Positions 44,347-53,564 of a DNA stretch of 64,000 nucleotides are shown here, piece after piece; the first letter of the stretch is position 1; each line of letters starts with the position of its first letter. Location of the stretch: assembly GCF_004118265.1 (NCBI RefSeq), contig NZ_SDHW01000005.1, positions 306,521-370,520 of the forward strand, given 5' to 3'. The DNA is from Lacibacter luteus. Lineage in GTDB: Bacteria; Bacteroidota; Bacteroidia; Chitinophagales; Chitinophagaceae. The notes under the pieces were generated by a model. It was not told where the DNA came from, searched no databases, and saw only the letters and a list, made by a program, of their open reading frames with translations. Position numbers and translations under genes: made by a program.

Positions 44347-46275
44347 CTATAAATTTACTTTTACACCACCCATTACCCAGCGCTGTGGCATAAAAGAACC
44401 AAGCAGATCGCTGTAACGGCGGTTAAAAATATTATCGGCCTGCACAAATACACTCAGTTTATCTTTCAGTAAAAACAGATCAACACGTGTGTTGAGTAAG
44501 AAGTAATCTTTGCTGATGGGTACAAACGGTGCTGCTATGTTTTGCGGCTTCCTGTTTTTATACAATCCATTCAAACCGATGCCGATTTTTTTGTAGCGGT
44601 ACATAGCATTGAATGTAAGCAGTTCTTTTGCATGGTTAGAAATGTATAATGACGGTACGCCGTTGTTGCTGCGGCTACGCATCCAGATAAAACCAATTCC
44701 ACCGCTAAGCGAATGTTGTTCGTTGAACTTGTGATTGTATTGCACATCGGTTTCAATACCGGTTGTATTTACTTTACTGATGTTGCTTGCCAGTAAATAA
44801 GTGTTTGAAGGAGTTGGATCGAGATTGGTTTTACGTGGCATGTTTGCATACGTAGTAGATACATAATCGATCATATCGTCCTGGAAACGCTCGAACCAGG
44901 TAACAGAAACTTTTAAATCCGGTGAGAGAAAGTAATCTGCACCAAACTCATAACTCAACGATGTTTCTGAACTGAGATCAGGATTGCCGATACGTCCCGA
45001 TTTTAATCCTGTTTTGTTATAGTTGTTGAAACGTTCTGTAAAATCAGCATCTCTTGTTGTGCGGCCAATGCTTCCACGAAGCAATAACGATTCGTAACGG
45101 TAAGATGCATTCAGCTGCGGAATAAACTCCCAGCCGGAGCGTTCGTTCCAATCAACACGAACTGCAGGGTTCAGCTGAAAGTTTTCCCCGATTTTTTGAT
45201 TGAGTACAACAAATGCACCTGCATTTGATACTTCGTGATTGCCACGATCGTTCGATTCAATCTTGCGGCTGATGAATTGTGTGCCTGCAGTAATGGTTGC
45301 TTTGTCGTTAATGCTGTAATCGTATAGTGCAAGCCCTTGCAACAACGATGAATGATTGGAATTTGCTGTACCAAGTTTATTAAAGCGATACACATCATCG
45401 GCCTGTTTGTAACCTGCATCAAACGAAAAACGATGTTTGTTTTTTTGATGCTGCAGTTTTACATGATGCCAGCGGCTTACAACAGCTTCTGTTGCAGTAT
45501 CGCTTAAGAAAGTAGTGTAAAAATTCTGTGCATTGAAATCACGGTCGTCGTAACCAAAGCGATAAGCAATACTTGTGTTTTCGTTTAGTTGTTGTTTTAC
45601 CGATGCAGAAATAGTAGTAAGATTGAAATAACCTTTTGTACCACGCAATGCCTGGCCTTTAGCATTATTGGTTAACAAACCAACAGAAGCCGTGGTGTTT
45701 TTTTGATGCATGGAAAAGCCGGCCTGTGTATTAAACAAACCATAATCGCCGGCTGTAAGCTGCGCATTGATCTTATGTCCGTTGTTTTGTTTTTTGTTTG
45801 CAAATGTTTTGCTGATGATGTGCACCACACCACCAACAGCTTCAGTACCATAGATAGCAGAAGAAGCACCTTTTAAAATTTCAATACGATCGATCTCAGC
45901 AGGAGAGATGGGGATGTAAGCGTTGAAGTGTCCTGTAAGCGGATCGTTTAAACGGATACCATCAAGTATAACCAGCACCTGTTGAAATGTACCACCACGA
46001 ATAGTAATGTCGCCCTGTGCACCCATTGGTCCACGGCTTTGCACTTCAACACCGGGAACGTAACGTAACAGTTCATCAATAGACTGTACAGGTAATTTCT
46101 GTAACACATCGCCTTTAATGATTAAAATGTTGCGACCCGTCTTTGATGCACTTACCGGCGTAAGTGACGCAGTGATGGTAATTGGATCTAATTCAATTTC
46201 TTTTTCCTGTGCATTGCTGCCGGAAAAAACACCCAGGAGGGCAAGACTCATGAGTGAAAGTTTTTGCAGTTTCAT
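44347..46275 (-). CDS. TonB-dependent receptor (BtuB/siderophore-like)
   Basis: A 642-residue outer-membrane transporter (signal MKLQKLSLMSLALLGVFSGSNAQ). The plug domain (about 30-150) has a TonB-box-like ITITASLTPVSASKTGRNI start, DELLRYVPGVEVQSRGPMGAQGDITIRGGTFQQVLVILDGIRLNDPLTGHFNAYIP and ILKGASSAIYGTEAVGGVVHII. The 22-strand barrel follows and ends NRRYSDLLGSFMPQRWVMGGVKVNL. The plug resembles vitamin B12 (BtuB) and small-siderophore receptors, but no B12 riboswitch precedes it, so the substrate is open. A TATCTTTG box at 46301-46308 is the probable promoter. Confidence 0.9.
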   Translation of the reverse strand: MKLQKLSLMSLALLGVFSGSNAQEKEIELDPITITASLTPVSASKTGRNILIIKGDVLQKLPVQSIDELLRYVPGVEVQSRGPMGAQGDITIRGGTFQQVLVILDGIRLNDPLTGHFNAYIPISPAEIDRIEILKGASSAIYGTEAVGGVVHIISKTFANKKQNNGHKINAQLTAGDYGLFNTQAGFSMHQKNTTASVGLLTNNAKGQALRGTKGYFNLTTISASVKQQLNENTSIAYRFGYDDRDFNAQNFYTTFLSDTATEAVVSRWHHVKLQHQKNKHRFSFDAGYKQADDVYRFNKLGTANSNHSSLLQGLALYDYSINDKATITAGTQFISRKIESNDRGNHEVSNAGAFVVLNQKIGENFQLNPAVRVDWNERSGWEFIPQLNASYRYESLLLRGSIGRTTRDADFTERFNNYNKTGLKSGRIGNPDLSSETSLSYEFGADYFLSPDLKVSVTWFERFQDDMIDYVSTTYANMPRKTNLDPTPSNTYLLASNISKVNTTGIETDVQYNHKFNEQHSLSGGIGFIWMRSRSNNGVPSLYISNHAKELLTFNAMYRYKKIGIGLNGLYKNRKPQNIAAPFVPISKDYFLLNTRVDLFLLKDKLSVFVQADNIFNRRYSDLLGSFMPQRWVMGGVKVNL

Positions 46276-46300
46276 TTTGTTTTAAGGTTGATAATCGGCG

Positions 46301-46308
46301 CAAAGATA
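46301..46308 (-). promoter_or_regulatory. -7 box for the TonB-receptor gene
   Basis: On the minus strand, TATCTTTG fits TAnnTTTG 25 bp before the ATG at 46275. Confidence 0.5.
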
Positions 46309-46470
46309 TAGGGAGGTGCAGAAGAAATGACTGATTTTTATCAATGAAAAATTATGCACAAAATGATGTTCGCAACTAATGAATGAGTGTTATTGCACAT
46401 AAGAAATTGTATATTCTGTTTGTGCAATCGGTTGAATAAAAAAATACATTTAATAGTCAGAATAATTGTG

Positions 46471-47118
46471 TTAATCAGGGCGTGAAAAGTTTTGTTCCAG
46501 TATTGATCGTCTGGCAAATAATTCAAATTCTCTTATTGCAGCACATTGTGTAAAGAGAAATCTTTCCAAAAACAAGCCAGGGTTTATTTTTTTATTTGGC
46601 GGAGCAGCATTTGCTAATTGCTGAAGTTGCTTAAGTAGTTCTTCATCTGATTTTAATTTGCTAAAACAGCTATCAAATATGCCGTTTTCAATTAAACTTT
46701 TATCCTGTTTAATTAGCATTAGTTTATACGTTGGCGTTAAACACTCGCAAAATAAAAGAAGGGGTTTTCCCATAATATTTGTTTGTTCTGCGATGTTAAA
46801 TGGAGAGTCAATCCAAATGTCTTGTTTCATGAAACGATTCATAACAGAATCGAATAAAAATCTAAAGGTGGCAATGCTGTCCCTTTTAGATTTTTCAGTT
46901 TGAAATATTTTGACAAAAACAGGATTTGCCTTTGAAAAAGTGCTTGTTGACGAATTGCGAAATGAATTTGAAAAATCATTCCCTCTACTTAAATTACTCG
47001 CATAGTTATCTACAAAACTTTTGTAAACGTTTTCAAACAACGTGTCTTGTGAATAACCATTCAAATTGGTCATTATATAAAGCATCACAAATAGCAATGC
47101 TTTTTGTGATGCTTTCAT
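46471..47118 (-). CDS. Small secreted protein of unknown function
   Basis: A 215-residue exported protein (signal MKASQKALLFVMLYIMTNLNGYSQ). The mature part is mostly helical with scattered Cys (CECLTP, DSCFSK, TQCAA) and no recognisable domain. Its ATG lies 2 bases past the topA stop, so it is likely co-transcribed with topA. A perfect 13-bp inverted repeat occupies codons 2-14 of this gene (47079-47091 with 47103-47115), immediately after the start codon, and could form an mRNA hairpin that tempers its translation. Confidence 0.6.
   Translation of the reverse strand: MKASQKALLFVMLYIMTNLNGYSQDTLFENVYKSFVDNYASNLSRGNDFSNSFRNSSTSTFSKANPVFVKIFQTEKSKRDSIATFRFLFDSVMNRFMKQDIWIDSPFNIAEQTNIMGKPLLLFCECLTPTYKLMLIKQDKSLIENGIFDSCFSKLKSDEELLKQLQQLANAAPPNKKINPGLFLERFLFTQCAAIREFELFARRSILEQNFSRPD
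47079..47115 (-). promoter_or_regulatory. 13-bp inverted repeat abutting the start codon
   Basis: AAAGCATCACAAA (47079-47091) and TTTGTGATGCTTT (47103-47115) are exact complements with an 11-base loop. The right arm ends just inside the ATG of the secreted-protein gene that follows topA. Confidence 0.5.
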
Positions 47119-47120
47119 AA

Positions 47121-49715
47121 TTATTTCTTCTTCGCAGCTTTCTTGGGAGCTGCTTTTTTCTTCGGTGCAGCGGCTTTCTTTTTGGTTGCCGCTTTCTTTG
47201 CAGCTGCCTTTACCTGTTTATCAAATGCGCCGGGCATTTGCGCCACGATCATTTTTTTGATTTCTTCAACAGGCATCTGTGCTACTTCTTCAGTAGTATA
47301 TTTTTCGCCATCTTTTTTCTTGTCGATCTTCAGCATCTTTTTACCGAAGCGGATGAACGGACCCCAGCGACCATTCTCTACTGCAATGTTTTCATCGGGC
47401 CAGCGAACAATAAAACGATTGGCTTCTTTCTCCACTTTTGCTTCGATCAGCTCATTAATATCATGCTGTGTAAGATTATCGAAATCGTAACGGCGTGGCA
47501 CATTAATAAACAAACCATCCCATTTAATAAACGGACCAAAGCGTCCTTTACCTTTTGTTACCGGTTTGTTTTCAAAGAAGGCAACAGGCGCATCTGCTGT
47601 TTGTTTTTCTTTGATGAGTTCAATTGCACGATCCATGGTTACTTCCAATGGTTCTTCACCACGAGGTATAGAAATAAACTGTTCGCCAAATTTTACATAC
47701 GGACCAAAGCGACCAACATTCACACTTACTTCCTGTTCTTCATATTCACCCAACGTTAACGGCAGTTTAAAAAGATCCATCGCTTCTTCATAAGTGATGG
47801 TTTCAATACTTTGGTTTTTACGCAACGCTGCAAACTTTGGTTTCTCTTCTTCACTTGCTTCACCAATCTGCACCATTGGTCCAAAGCGGCCCATACGTGC
47901 AACTACTTTCTTGCCACTTTCCGGATCAAGTCCTAACTCTCTTTCACCTTTAATGCGTTCTGCATTTTCAATGGTGTTCTCTACATCTTTTTTGAATGGC
48001 TTGTAAAACTCCTGCAGCATTTTGTTCCACTTCAGTTTGCCTTCGGCCACTTCATCGAACTCGTTTTCGATCTTGGCAGTAAAGCCATAATCCATAATAT
48101 CATCGAAATGCTGTTTCAAGAAATCAGTCACAACCAAACCAAGATCGCTTGGAAAGAGTTTTGCTTTTTCTGCACCGGTATTTTCCTGGTTGGTACTCTT
48201 GCTTACTTTATCATCCTTCAACTGCAGTACACGATAATCTCTCGGCGTTCCTTCTTTATCACGCTTTTCTACATAACCTCTTTTTAAAATAGTAGAAATA
48301 GTAGGGGCGTAGGTTGATGGACGACCGATACCCAACTCTTCCAGTTTCTTTACCAGCGATGCTTCTGTATAACGTGGAGCAGGACGGGTAAAACGTTCAA
48401 CCGCATTCATTTCATTCAGCGGTAAACTCATACCAATTGTCAATGGTGGCAGCATGCCTTCCATTTGTTCATCTTCATCTTCATCATCCCTGTCTTCACG
48501 ATATACTTTTAAAAAGCCATCAAATTTCAATACTTCACCTTCGGCTTTTAATTCTTCTTTATTGGTAGAAATAGAAATGTTTGCTGTGGTACGTTCCAGT
48601 TCTGCATCGGCCATTTGACTTGCCATGGTACGTTTCCAGATCAACTCATACAAACGTTTCAGATCTGCATCATCCACCGTTGTATTTTCCATATACGTCG
48701 GGCGGATGGCTTCGTGTGCTTCCTGTGCACTTTCGTTTTTGTTTTTGTACTTGCGGAACTGGTGGTACTTATCGCCATACATTCCTTTAATGGTACGTGT
48801 AAGATCGCCAAGCGCTGTATCACTCAAATTCACACTATCTGTACGCATATACGTGATCTTACCGCTTTCGTACAATTTCTGTGCAAGCTGCATGGTACGG
48901 CTTACGCTATAGCCAAGCTTACGGCTTGCTTCCTGTTGTAAAGTTGAAGTGGTAAACGGAGGTGCCGGTGATTTTTTTCCGGGACGTACCTGTATATCGG
49001 CTACTTTATAGGTAGCCCCTTTACAACTGTTGAGAAACTTTTCTGCATCTTCTGCAGCATTTTGTTTTTTGCCTTCTGCTTTAAATGTTACGTTACGGCT
49101 GCTGAGATCCTTTGCAGTAAATAACGCTTCTATTTTAAAGGAAGATGTAGCAGCAAATGCATTGATCTCCCGTTCACGTTCTGCAATTAAACGAACCGCC
49201 ACACTCTGCACACGACCGGCGCTGAGGTTATTGCGCATGCTCATCTTACGCCATAAAACGGGGCTTAGTTCGAAACCCACAATACGATCGAGGATGCGGC
49301 GTGCCTGTTGGGCATTCACCAGATCCATATTCACCGTACGTGGACTTTGCACCGCCTTTTGAATAGCGGGCTTGGTAATTTCGTGGAAAACGATACGTTT
49401 TGTTTTATACGGATCGAGGCCCAGCACCTCGCACAAATGCCAGCTGATGGCTTCTCCTTCACGGTCCTCATCCGTTGCCAGCCATACTTCGTCACTTTTT
49501 TTGGCCAGCGATTTCAGGTCTTTTACCACCTTTTCTTTTTCGTCGGGGACAATATAACGGGGTTCAAAATTGTTGTTGACATCAATGCCCATTTCATCTT
49601 TCTCCAGGTCACGGATGTGGCCATAGCAGCTCTTTACCTCAAAATCTTTCCCGAGGATCTTTTCAATCGTTTTTGCTTTGGCAGGACTCTCTACTATCAA
49701 TAAATTCTTCGCCAT
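47121..49715 (-). CDS. topA: DNA topoisomerase I
   Basis: Type IA enzyme (864 residues) that relaxes negative supercoils by single-strand cleavage through a tyrosine. The Toprim domain (MAKNLLIVESPAKAKTIEKIL...ATDEDREGEAISWHL) starts at the ATG at 49715; the longer frame to 49760 gives an unnatural N-terminus. The active-site block ITYMRTDSVNLS holds the catalytic Tyr. Several C-terminal Topo_C-like repeats (FGPYVKFGEQF..., FGPFIKWDGLF..., WGPFIRFGKKM...) replace zinc fingers, and a Lys/Ala/Pro tail (KAAAPKKKAAPKKAAKKK) probably binds DNA. Its gene is followed by a secreted-protein gene with a 2-bp gap. Confidence 0.97.
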   Translation of the reverse strand: MAKNLLIVESPAKAKTIEKILGKDFEVKSCYGHIRDLEKDEMGIDVNNNFEPRYIVPDEKEKVVKDLKSLAKKSDEVWLATDEDREGEAISWHLCEVLGLDPYKTKRIVFHEITKPAIQKAVQSPRTVNMDLVNAQQARRILDRIVGFELSPVLWRKMSMRNNLSAGRVQSVAVRLIAEREREINAFAATSSFKIEALFTAKDLSSRNVTFKAEGKKQNAAEDAEKFLNSCKGATYKVADIQVRPGKKSPAPPFTTSTLQQEASRKLGYSVSRTMQLAQKLYESGKITYMRTDSVNLSDTALGDLTRTIKGMYGDKYHQFRKYKNKNESAQEAHEAIRPTYMENTTVDDADLKRLYELIWKRTMASQMADAELERTTANISISTNKEELKAEGEVLKFDGFLKVYREDRDDEDEDEQMEGMLPPLTIGMSLPLNEMNAVERFTRPAPRYTEASLVKKLEELGIGRPSTYAPTISTILKRGYVEKRDKEGTPRDYRVLQLKDDKVSKSTNQENTGAEKAKLFPSDLGLVVTDFLKQHFDDIMDYGFTAKIENEFDEVAEGKLKWNKMLQEFYKPFKKDVENTIENAERIKGERELGLDPESGKKVVARMGRFGPMVQIGEASEEEKPKFAALRKNQSIETITYEEAMDLFKLPLTLGEYEEQEVSVNVGRFGPYVKFGEQFISIPRGEEPLEVTMDRAIELIKEKQTADAPVAFFENKPVTKGKGRFGPFIKWDGLFINVPRRYDFDNLTQHDINELIEAKVEKEANRFIVRWPDENIAVENGRWGPFIRFGKKMLKIDKKKDGEKYTTEEVAQMPVEEIKKMIVAQMPGAFDKQVKAAAKKAATKKKAAAPKKKAAPKKAAKKK

Positions 49716-49863
49716 AATTAGGTTCCACAAGCCGGTTTTTAGCGGACATCGGCGCCACAATATTATAAAATGATTGATAAATGCAAGAAAAGAAGGAAAT
49801 AATGGATAATTGATAATGTATAATTAAAAAGCGTAAGCGGCTGATTTTTAAGAAATGGGTTGC

Positions 49864-50217
49864 TTATATTTTGGATTGAATCAGCTCAAGAATTGCACTT
49901 GCTTCCTCCGAATCAAAATCAACGCCTTTCTGTTTCTTAACCGCATAACCCGATAATTCGAAATGCTGATCGGCTTTGATGTTGTGATTGCTGAGGCAGG
50001 CTTTTACACAGGCAAGCGGGCAACCATCAATGGCAATGATCTTCCGGCTCGACTTTGCTGTTTTCACCAATGCCTTTACATTACCACCCACACCTGCAAT
50101 GCACGACATTTCGGCTTTGCCCGAACGATCTAACTTAATGGCAAGATGATTGGCCATTTGTGCAGCACTGGAGCAGCCGGAACAGGAATAAACAAGTGGT
50201 TTGGTAACATCAGCCAT
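49864..50217 (-). CDS. DGC-domain (putative zinc-binding) protein
   Basis: A 117-residue cytosolic protein of the DGC family (named after its Asp-Gly-Cys motif). Cysteines in YSCSGCSSAAQMAN, EMSCIAGVGG and IAIDGCPLACVKACL provide the proposed zinc site; the DGC motif is exact. The function of the family is not established; some members lie next to redox or metal genes. It stands alone next to a decayed toxin-antitoxin module on the same strand. Confidence 0.85.
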   Translation of the reverse strand: MADVTKPLVYSCSGCSSAAQMANHLAIKLDRSGKAEMSCIAGVGGNVKALVKTAKSSRKIIAIDGCPLACVKACLSNHNIKADQHFELSGYAVKKQKGVDFDSEEASAILELIQSKI

Positions 50218-50337
50218 TCATATATCATTTATTGTACGCAAAAATATTGGCGTGGAAGGGCTGAGGGGCTGTTTGCTGTCAGCAAAGTGGCTGATGTCTG
50301 TTCATCCGAAGGGTGACTGCACATCATTATTAATCAG

Positions 50338-50385
50338 TCAGCCTGTTTTAATCTCCTCAGTTAATACAACGCTTAACCTATACCG
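50338..50385 (-). pseudogene. parE toxin remnant (N-terminal stub)
   Basis: In the frame just past the parD relict the minus strand reads RYRLSVVLTEEIKTG then stop. The start resembles ParE toxins (xYRLSxxAxxDI). No ATG and no further toxin sequence remain, so only a stub survives. The call rests on position right behind a parD-like gene. Confidence 0.4.
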
Positions 50386-50631
50386 CCTCTCTTGTATGTT
50401 TACGGTGCAGATTGCTGATAAAATTTTTACGGTCGAACTCTTGCATGAAACCAGACTGTTCACCTTTTTTCAGTTCTTCAGTCAACTCTTTCTTTTGATT
50501 TTCTTCCTGTTCAAATAGTCTTAAAGCTGCACGCACCACTTCGCTAGCATAAGAATATCGTCCGCTTTCTATTTGTGAACTGATGAAACTTTAAAATAAT
50601 CGCCTAACAGAATAGAAGTGTTTTTAGCCAT
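50378..50631 (-). pseudogene. parD: parD antitoxin pseudogene (frameshifted)
   Basis: Starting at the ATG at 50631 the minus strand reads MAKNTSILLGDYF, then a frame change near 50592, then SFISSQIESGRYSYASEVVRAALRLFEQEENQKKELTEELKKGEQSGFMQEFDRKNFISNLHRKHTREAV and stop. Together this is a full ParD-type ribbon-helix-helix antitoxin; restoring one base (TTTTAAAG to TTTTGAAAG) gives DYFESFISSQI. The frame 1 product stops after about 20 codons. It lies downstream of the membrane-protein gene and upstream of the parE stub. Confidence 0.8.
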
Positions 50632-50711
50632 AGCTTTTGTTTTATTAAAGGTGCCAATATTGGTATTTGTAATCTGCGTTGTTTAGGTTTTTCGTTTAAA
50701 AATTTTACTGC

Positions 50712-51152
50712 TTAGATGAAATTCTGTGTGCCTGCAACAATAAAAATAAATGCGAGCACAAACAAACCAGCCCATACTTCAATTAATCCTATCCAGTAAT
50801 AAGGAAATGAATAATAACTTGCTTCTCCCGGTATGCTTGGGTCGTAAATAATTTTTGCAGAATCGCCAATCTTCCAATTTCGAAACAATATATTCTTGTC
50901 GAGACTGGCATAATAGAGAGTTGAATCGGAACCGACTCTAAAAACAACTACTGGAAAAGGTCTTGATTCTGTCGGGCTACCTTTGCCATACAGCATCTTG
51001 GTTGAAAAGCCCTCAACTACACCGGTTGTTATTTTGCCTGAAAAAAAATCGGGGGTTCTCGTTAAAAAAATTACGATCGTATAAAGAAATAAAAAAACAG
51101 AAATGAGCATAATTTGTCTGCGTCTTACTGTCTTTTCTGAAGTGACTTTCAT
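50712..51152 (-). CDS. Small membrane protein, DUF3592-like
   Basis: A 146-residue protein with two membrane helices (about residues 14-31 and 120-140) flanking a soluble domain (GVVEGFSTKMLYGKGSPTESRPFPVVVFRVGSDSTLYYASLDKNILFRNWKIGDSAKIIYDPSIPGEASYYS). The pattern 'GVVxG...P(V)VxF...G......xG..V.V.YdP..P..A' fits DUF3592, a family without known function. Minus strand, separated by 47 bp from the hydrolase gene that lies upstream of it. Confidence 0.7.
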   Translation of the reverse strand: MKVTSEKTVRRRQIMLISVFLFLYTIVIFLTRTPDFFSGKITTGVVEGFSTKMLYGKGSPTESRPFPVVVFRVGSDSTLYYASLDKNILFRNWKIGDSAKIIYDPSIPGEASYYSFPYYWIGLIEVWAGLFVLAFIFIVAGTQNFI

Positions 51153-51199
51153 CTAAAAAGATTGAACAATGGTTAACCTGATAATATTTGTCAAACAAC

Positions 51200-52042
51200 T
51201 TACAAAAACTCAATTATCGCCTTCTTTACTTTGTTGTCTCTGTAAATTCTTCTGTGTCCTAAACCTTTGGTGAGCATAAACTGAAAGTTGGGATGATTTT
51301 CCTGCTGCACTTTTTCTGCATCGGCCCATGGCGTTACATCATCATCTTCATCGTGTATCCACAATACATCTGCTTTTATTTTTTGCGCAGCATGACGAAC
51401 AGAAATTGTATCAGCCGTATGTCCACTCTTTTCAAAAATGATCTTTCGCATTTCTTCTTTCACTTCTTCATCAATTTTCAGCACAGCTGCAAAACTGGTA
51501 AGTGCGCTTTCTGTTTCTGTTGCAGGAGCAATCAATACCAGTTTTTTGTTTTCCTGGTAAGCTTGTTCTTCCATAAATACAGAAAGTGCCAGTCCGCCAA
51601 ACGAATGTGCAATAAACGAATGAATAGGGCCAAAGCGTTCGTACACTTTTTTTATTGTATCACGGTATTGGTACACATTAATGGTTTTGCCGCTGCTGTC
51701 GCCATGTGCAGGCGCATCAAATGCAATTACTTCGTAACCTTTCTTTACCAGCGGCATTACAAAATGATCGAATTTTTTTACAGTGGATGAAAAGCCGTGC
51801 AGGATCAATGCTTTCTTTGGTTGCGGATGATTCCAGCGATAACCAACAAGGTTATAGTGTTCAACTTTTAAGTGTAGTTTTTCTGCTTTTTCAAATACAG
51901 CCGGTGCTTTCTTTTTGTTAACGGTGTAAGGTGTGCAAAACAATTCAAATGCTTTTTCAGCAGCTTTACGTTTGGAGAGTTTAGCAAAGATGTTGAGCTT
52001 TGCACGGTAATAACCGATCACTAATTTCTGCGCAAGTTTCAT
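51200..52042 (-). CDS. Alpha/beta hydrolase
   Basis: A 280-residue cytosolic alpha/beta-hydrolase. The strand LILHGFSSTVKKF forms the oxyanion turn, nucleophile Ser sits in FIAHSFGGLAL (AHSFGG elbow), the acid is likely Asp in WIHDEDDDVTPWADAEK, and the His in GLGHRRIYRD. The GKTINVYQYRDTIKKVYERFGP segment is typical of small lysophospholipase-like or ester hydrolases. Substrate unknown. It diverges from the DUF2520 gene. Confidence 0.85.
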   Translation of the reverse strand: MKLAQKLVIGYYRAKLNIFAKLSKRKAAEKAFELFCTPYTVNKKKAPAVFEKAEKLHLKVEHYNLVGYRWNHPQPKKALILHGFSSTVKKFDHFVMPLVKKGYEVIAFDAPAHGDSSGKTINVYQYRDTIKKVYERFGPIHSFIAHSFGGLALSVFMEEQAYQENKKLVLIAPATETESALTSFAAVLKIDEEVKEEMRKIIFEKSGHTADTISVRHAAQKIKADVLWIHDEDDDVTPWADAEKVQQENHPNFQFMLTKGLGHRRIYRDNKVKKAIIEFL

Positions 52043-52108
52043 TTTTTTACGTAGGATGTTTTACTTTGTTGCAAATTACTTCTTCCTTACCACTAACTCT
52101 TGTCTAAT

Positions 52109-52876
52109 ATGAAAGTAATTCTGCTTGGTTCGGGTAATACGGCAACCGTATTAGCTAAAATGATCGTTAAAGCCGAACACGAAGTGGTGCAGGTGTGGAG
52201 CCGGAACTTCGATCATGCCAAAGCGTTAGCAGCTAAAGTACGTGCACAGCCAATTGCAACATTGGATGAACTGAGTGGTGAAGCCGATCTCTGTATTATG
52301 GCTGTTTCCGATGCAGCCATTCCCCAACTGGCGAAACAATTGCAGCTGCGAAGAAAAGTATTGGTACACACTGCAGGTTCCGTAAGCAGGGATGTGTTGC
52401 GCAACAGTTCGCCCAATTACGGGGTGTTGTACCCATTACAGAGTTTGCGCAAAGAAATGCTTGTTATTCCTCCGGTACCTTTTTTAATTGATGGCAATTC
52501 GGACGAGGTAAATGCTTTGCTTGAAGATTTTGCACATTCACTTTCGGATAATGTACAGTTTGTTGATGATGCCGCCAGGCTCAACATGCATCTGGCAGCG
52601 GTAATGGTGAGCAACTTCACTAATCATTTATATGCATTAACCGAAGATTATTGCAAAGACCGGAACCTCGATTTTAAATTGCTTCATCCCTTGATTATTG
52701 AAGTAGCCTGCCGGCTTACACAGGGGCATGCAGTAGATATGCAAACCGGTCCGGCACGCAGGGGCGATGAGGAAACCATTAAAAAACATTTACTCTTGCT
52801 GGAAATTGATGAACATCTGCAGGATTTGTACCGTGAGCTTTCGGAAAGTATTCAGAAGCTGTACAGGAAAAAATAA
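52109..52876 (+). CDS. Rossmann-fold / DUF2520 protein
   Basis: A 255-residue cytosolic protein. The N-terminal Rossmann half (MKVILLGSGNTATVLAKMIVKAEHEVVQVWSRN) binds NAD(P), and the C-terminal DUF2520 half (YPLQSLRKEM..., ARLNMHLAAVMVSNFTNHLYALTEDYCKDRNLDFKLLHPLIIEVACRL, QTGPARRGDEETIKKHLLLL) resembles the C-terminal domain of pyrroline-5-carboxylate reductase-like dehydrogenases. The function is not established. ATG at 52109 is used; the TTG at 52100 is three codons earlier. kdsC follows 24 bp later, so the two form an operon. Confidence 0.86.
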   Translation: MKVILLGSGNTATVLAKMIVKAEHEVVQVWSRNFDHAKALAAKVRAQPIATLDELSGEADLCIMAVSDAAIPQLAKQLQLRRKVLVHTAGSVSRDVLRNSSPNYGVLYPLQSLRKEMLVIPPVPFLIDGNSDEVNALLEDFAHSLSDNVQFVDDAARLNMHLAAVMVSNFTNHLYALTEDYCKDRNLDFKLLHPLIIEVACRLTQGHAVDMQTGPARRGDEETIKKHLLLLEIDEHLQDLYRELSESIQKLYRKK

Positions 52877-52900
52877 ATTCTTCTGCCGTAACATTGTGTT

Positions 52901-53425
52901 ATGAATCTGCTCGAACGTTTTACCCGCATAAAAACTTTTGTATTTGATATGGATGGTGTGCTTACCGATGGCTCCCTCATCATTATGCCCGGTAACGAAC
53001 ACATCCGCACCATGAACATTAAAGACGGTTATGCATTACAGTTAGCTGTAAAGAAAGGCTATAATGTAGCCATTATTTCGGGTAGCTTAAGTAAACCTTG
53101 CGCAGAGCGTTTCGAGTATCTCGGTATACGTAATGTTTTTATGAAAGTGAAGGATAAAGAAGAAGTGCTGGCACAGTTTCTTTTAGCCAATCATTTACAG
53201 TGGGAAGAAACCCTGTTCATGGGCGATGATATTCCCGACCTGGAAGTGATGAAACTGGTGGGCCTATCTGCTTGTCCGGCCGATGCAGTACCGGAGATCA
53301 AAGCTGTTTCAACATTTATCTCTACAGTTAACGGTGGTAAAGGCTGTGCAAGAGAAGTAATTGAAAAAGTATTAAAACTGAATAATGATTGGGTGGTGGA
53401 TGCAGCAGGGGTGAGTGCGAAGTAG
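52901..53425 (+). CDS. kdsC: KDO-8-phosphate phosphatase (HAD family)
   Basis: A 174-residue cytosolic HAD-IIIA phosphatase that removes phosphate from 3-deoxy-D-manno-octulosonate 8-phosphate in lipid A-core (KDO) biosynthesis. HAD motif I is FDMDGVLTDGS, motif II IISGS, motif III/IV near KVKDKEEVLAQFL and FMGDDIPDLEVMKLVGLSACPADAVPEIK. The final NGGKGCAREVIEKVL is typical of KdsC. It forms an operon with the DUF2520 gene. No kdsA/kdsB gene is visible nearby. Confidence 0.94.
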   Translation: MNLLERFTRIKTFVFDMDGVLTDGSLIIMPGNEHIRTMNIKDGYALQLAVKKGYNVAIISGSLSKPCAERFEYLGIRNVFMKVKDKEEVLAQFLLANHLQWEETLFMGDDIPDLEVMKLVGLSACPADAVPEIKAVSTFISTVNGGKGCAREVIEKVLKLNNDWVVDAAGVSAK

Positions 53426-53564
53426 GATGGAGGATGTCTGATTTATGATGTAGGAAGTAAGAAGTACGAACATCTCCGCAACTTGTGAGTCACTTAATTA
53501 CCAATACCAAATTCCGAATTCCAATTCCCCGATTCCAACCTATCTTCACGGCATAAATAGTCAG

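Noticed and set aside
46276..46470. Possible B12 riboswitch before the BtuB-like TonB receptor
   Set aside because: No GGTGnAA block or B12 box was found; the only regulator-like feature is a -7 box.
50201..50518. 105-codon plus-strand open frame
   Set aside because: It is the complement of the decayed parDE module and the start of the DGC-domain gene.
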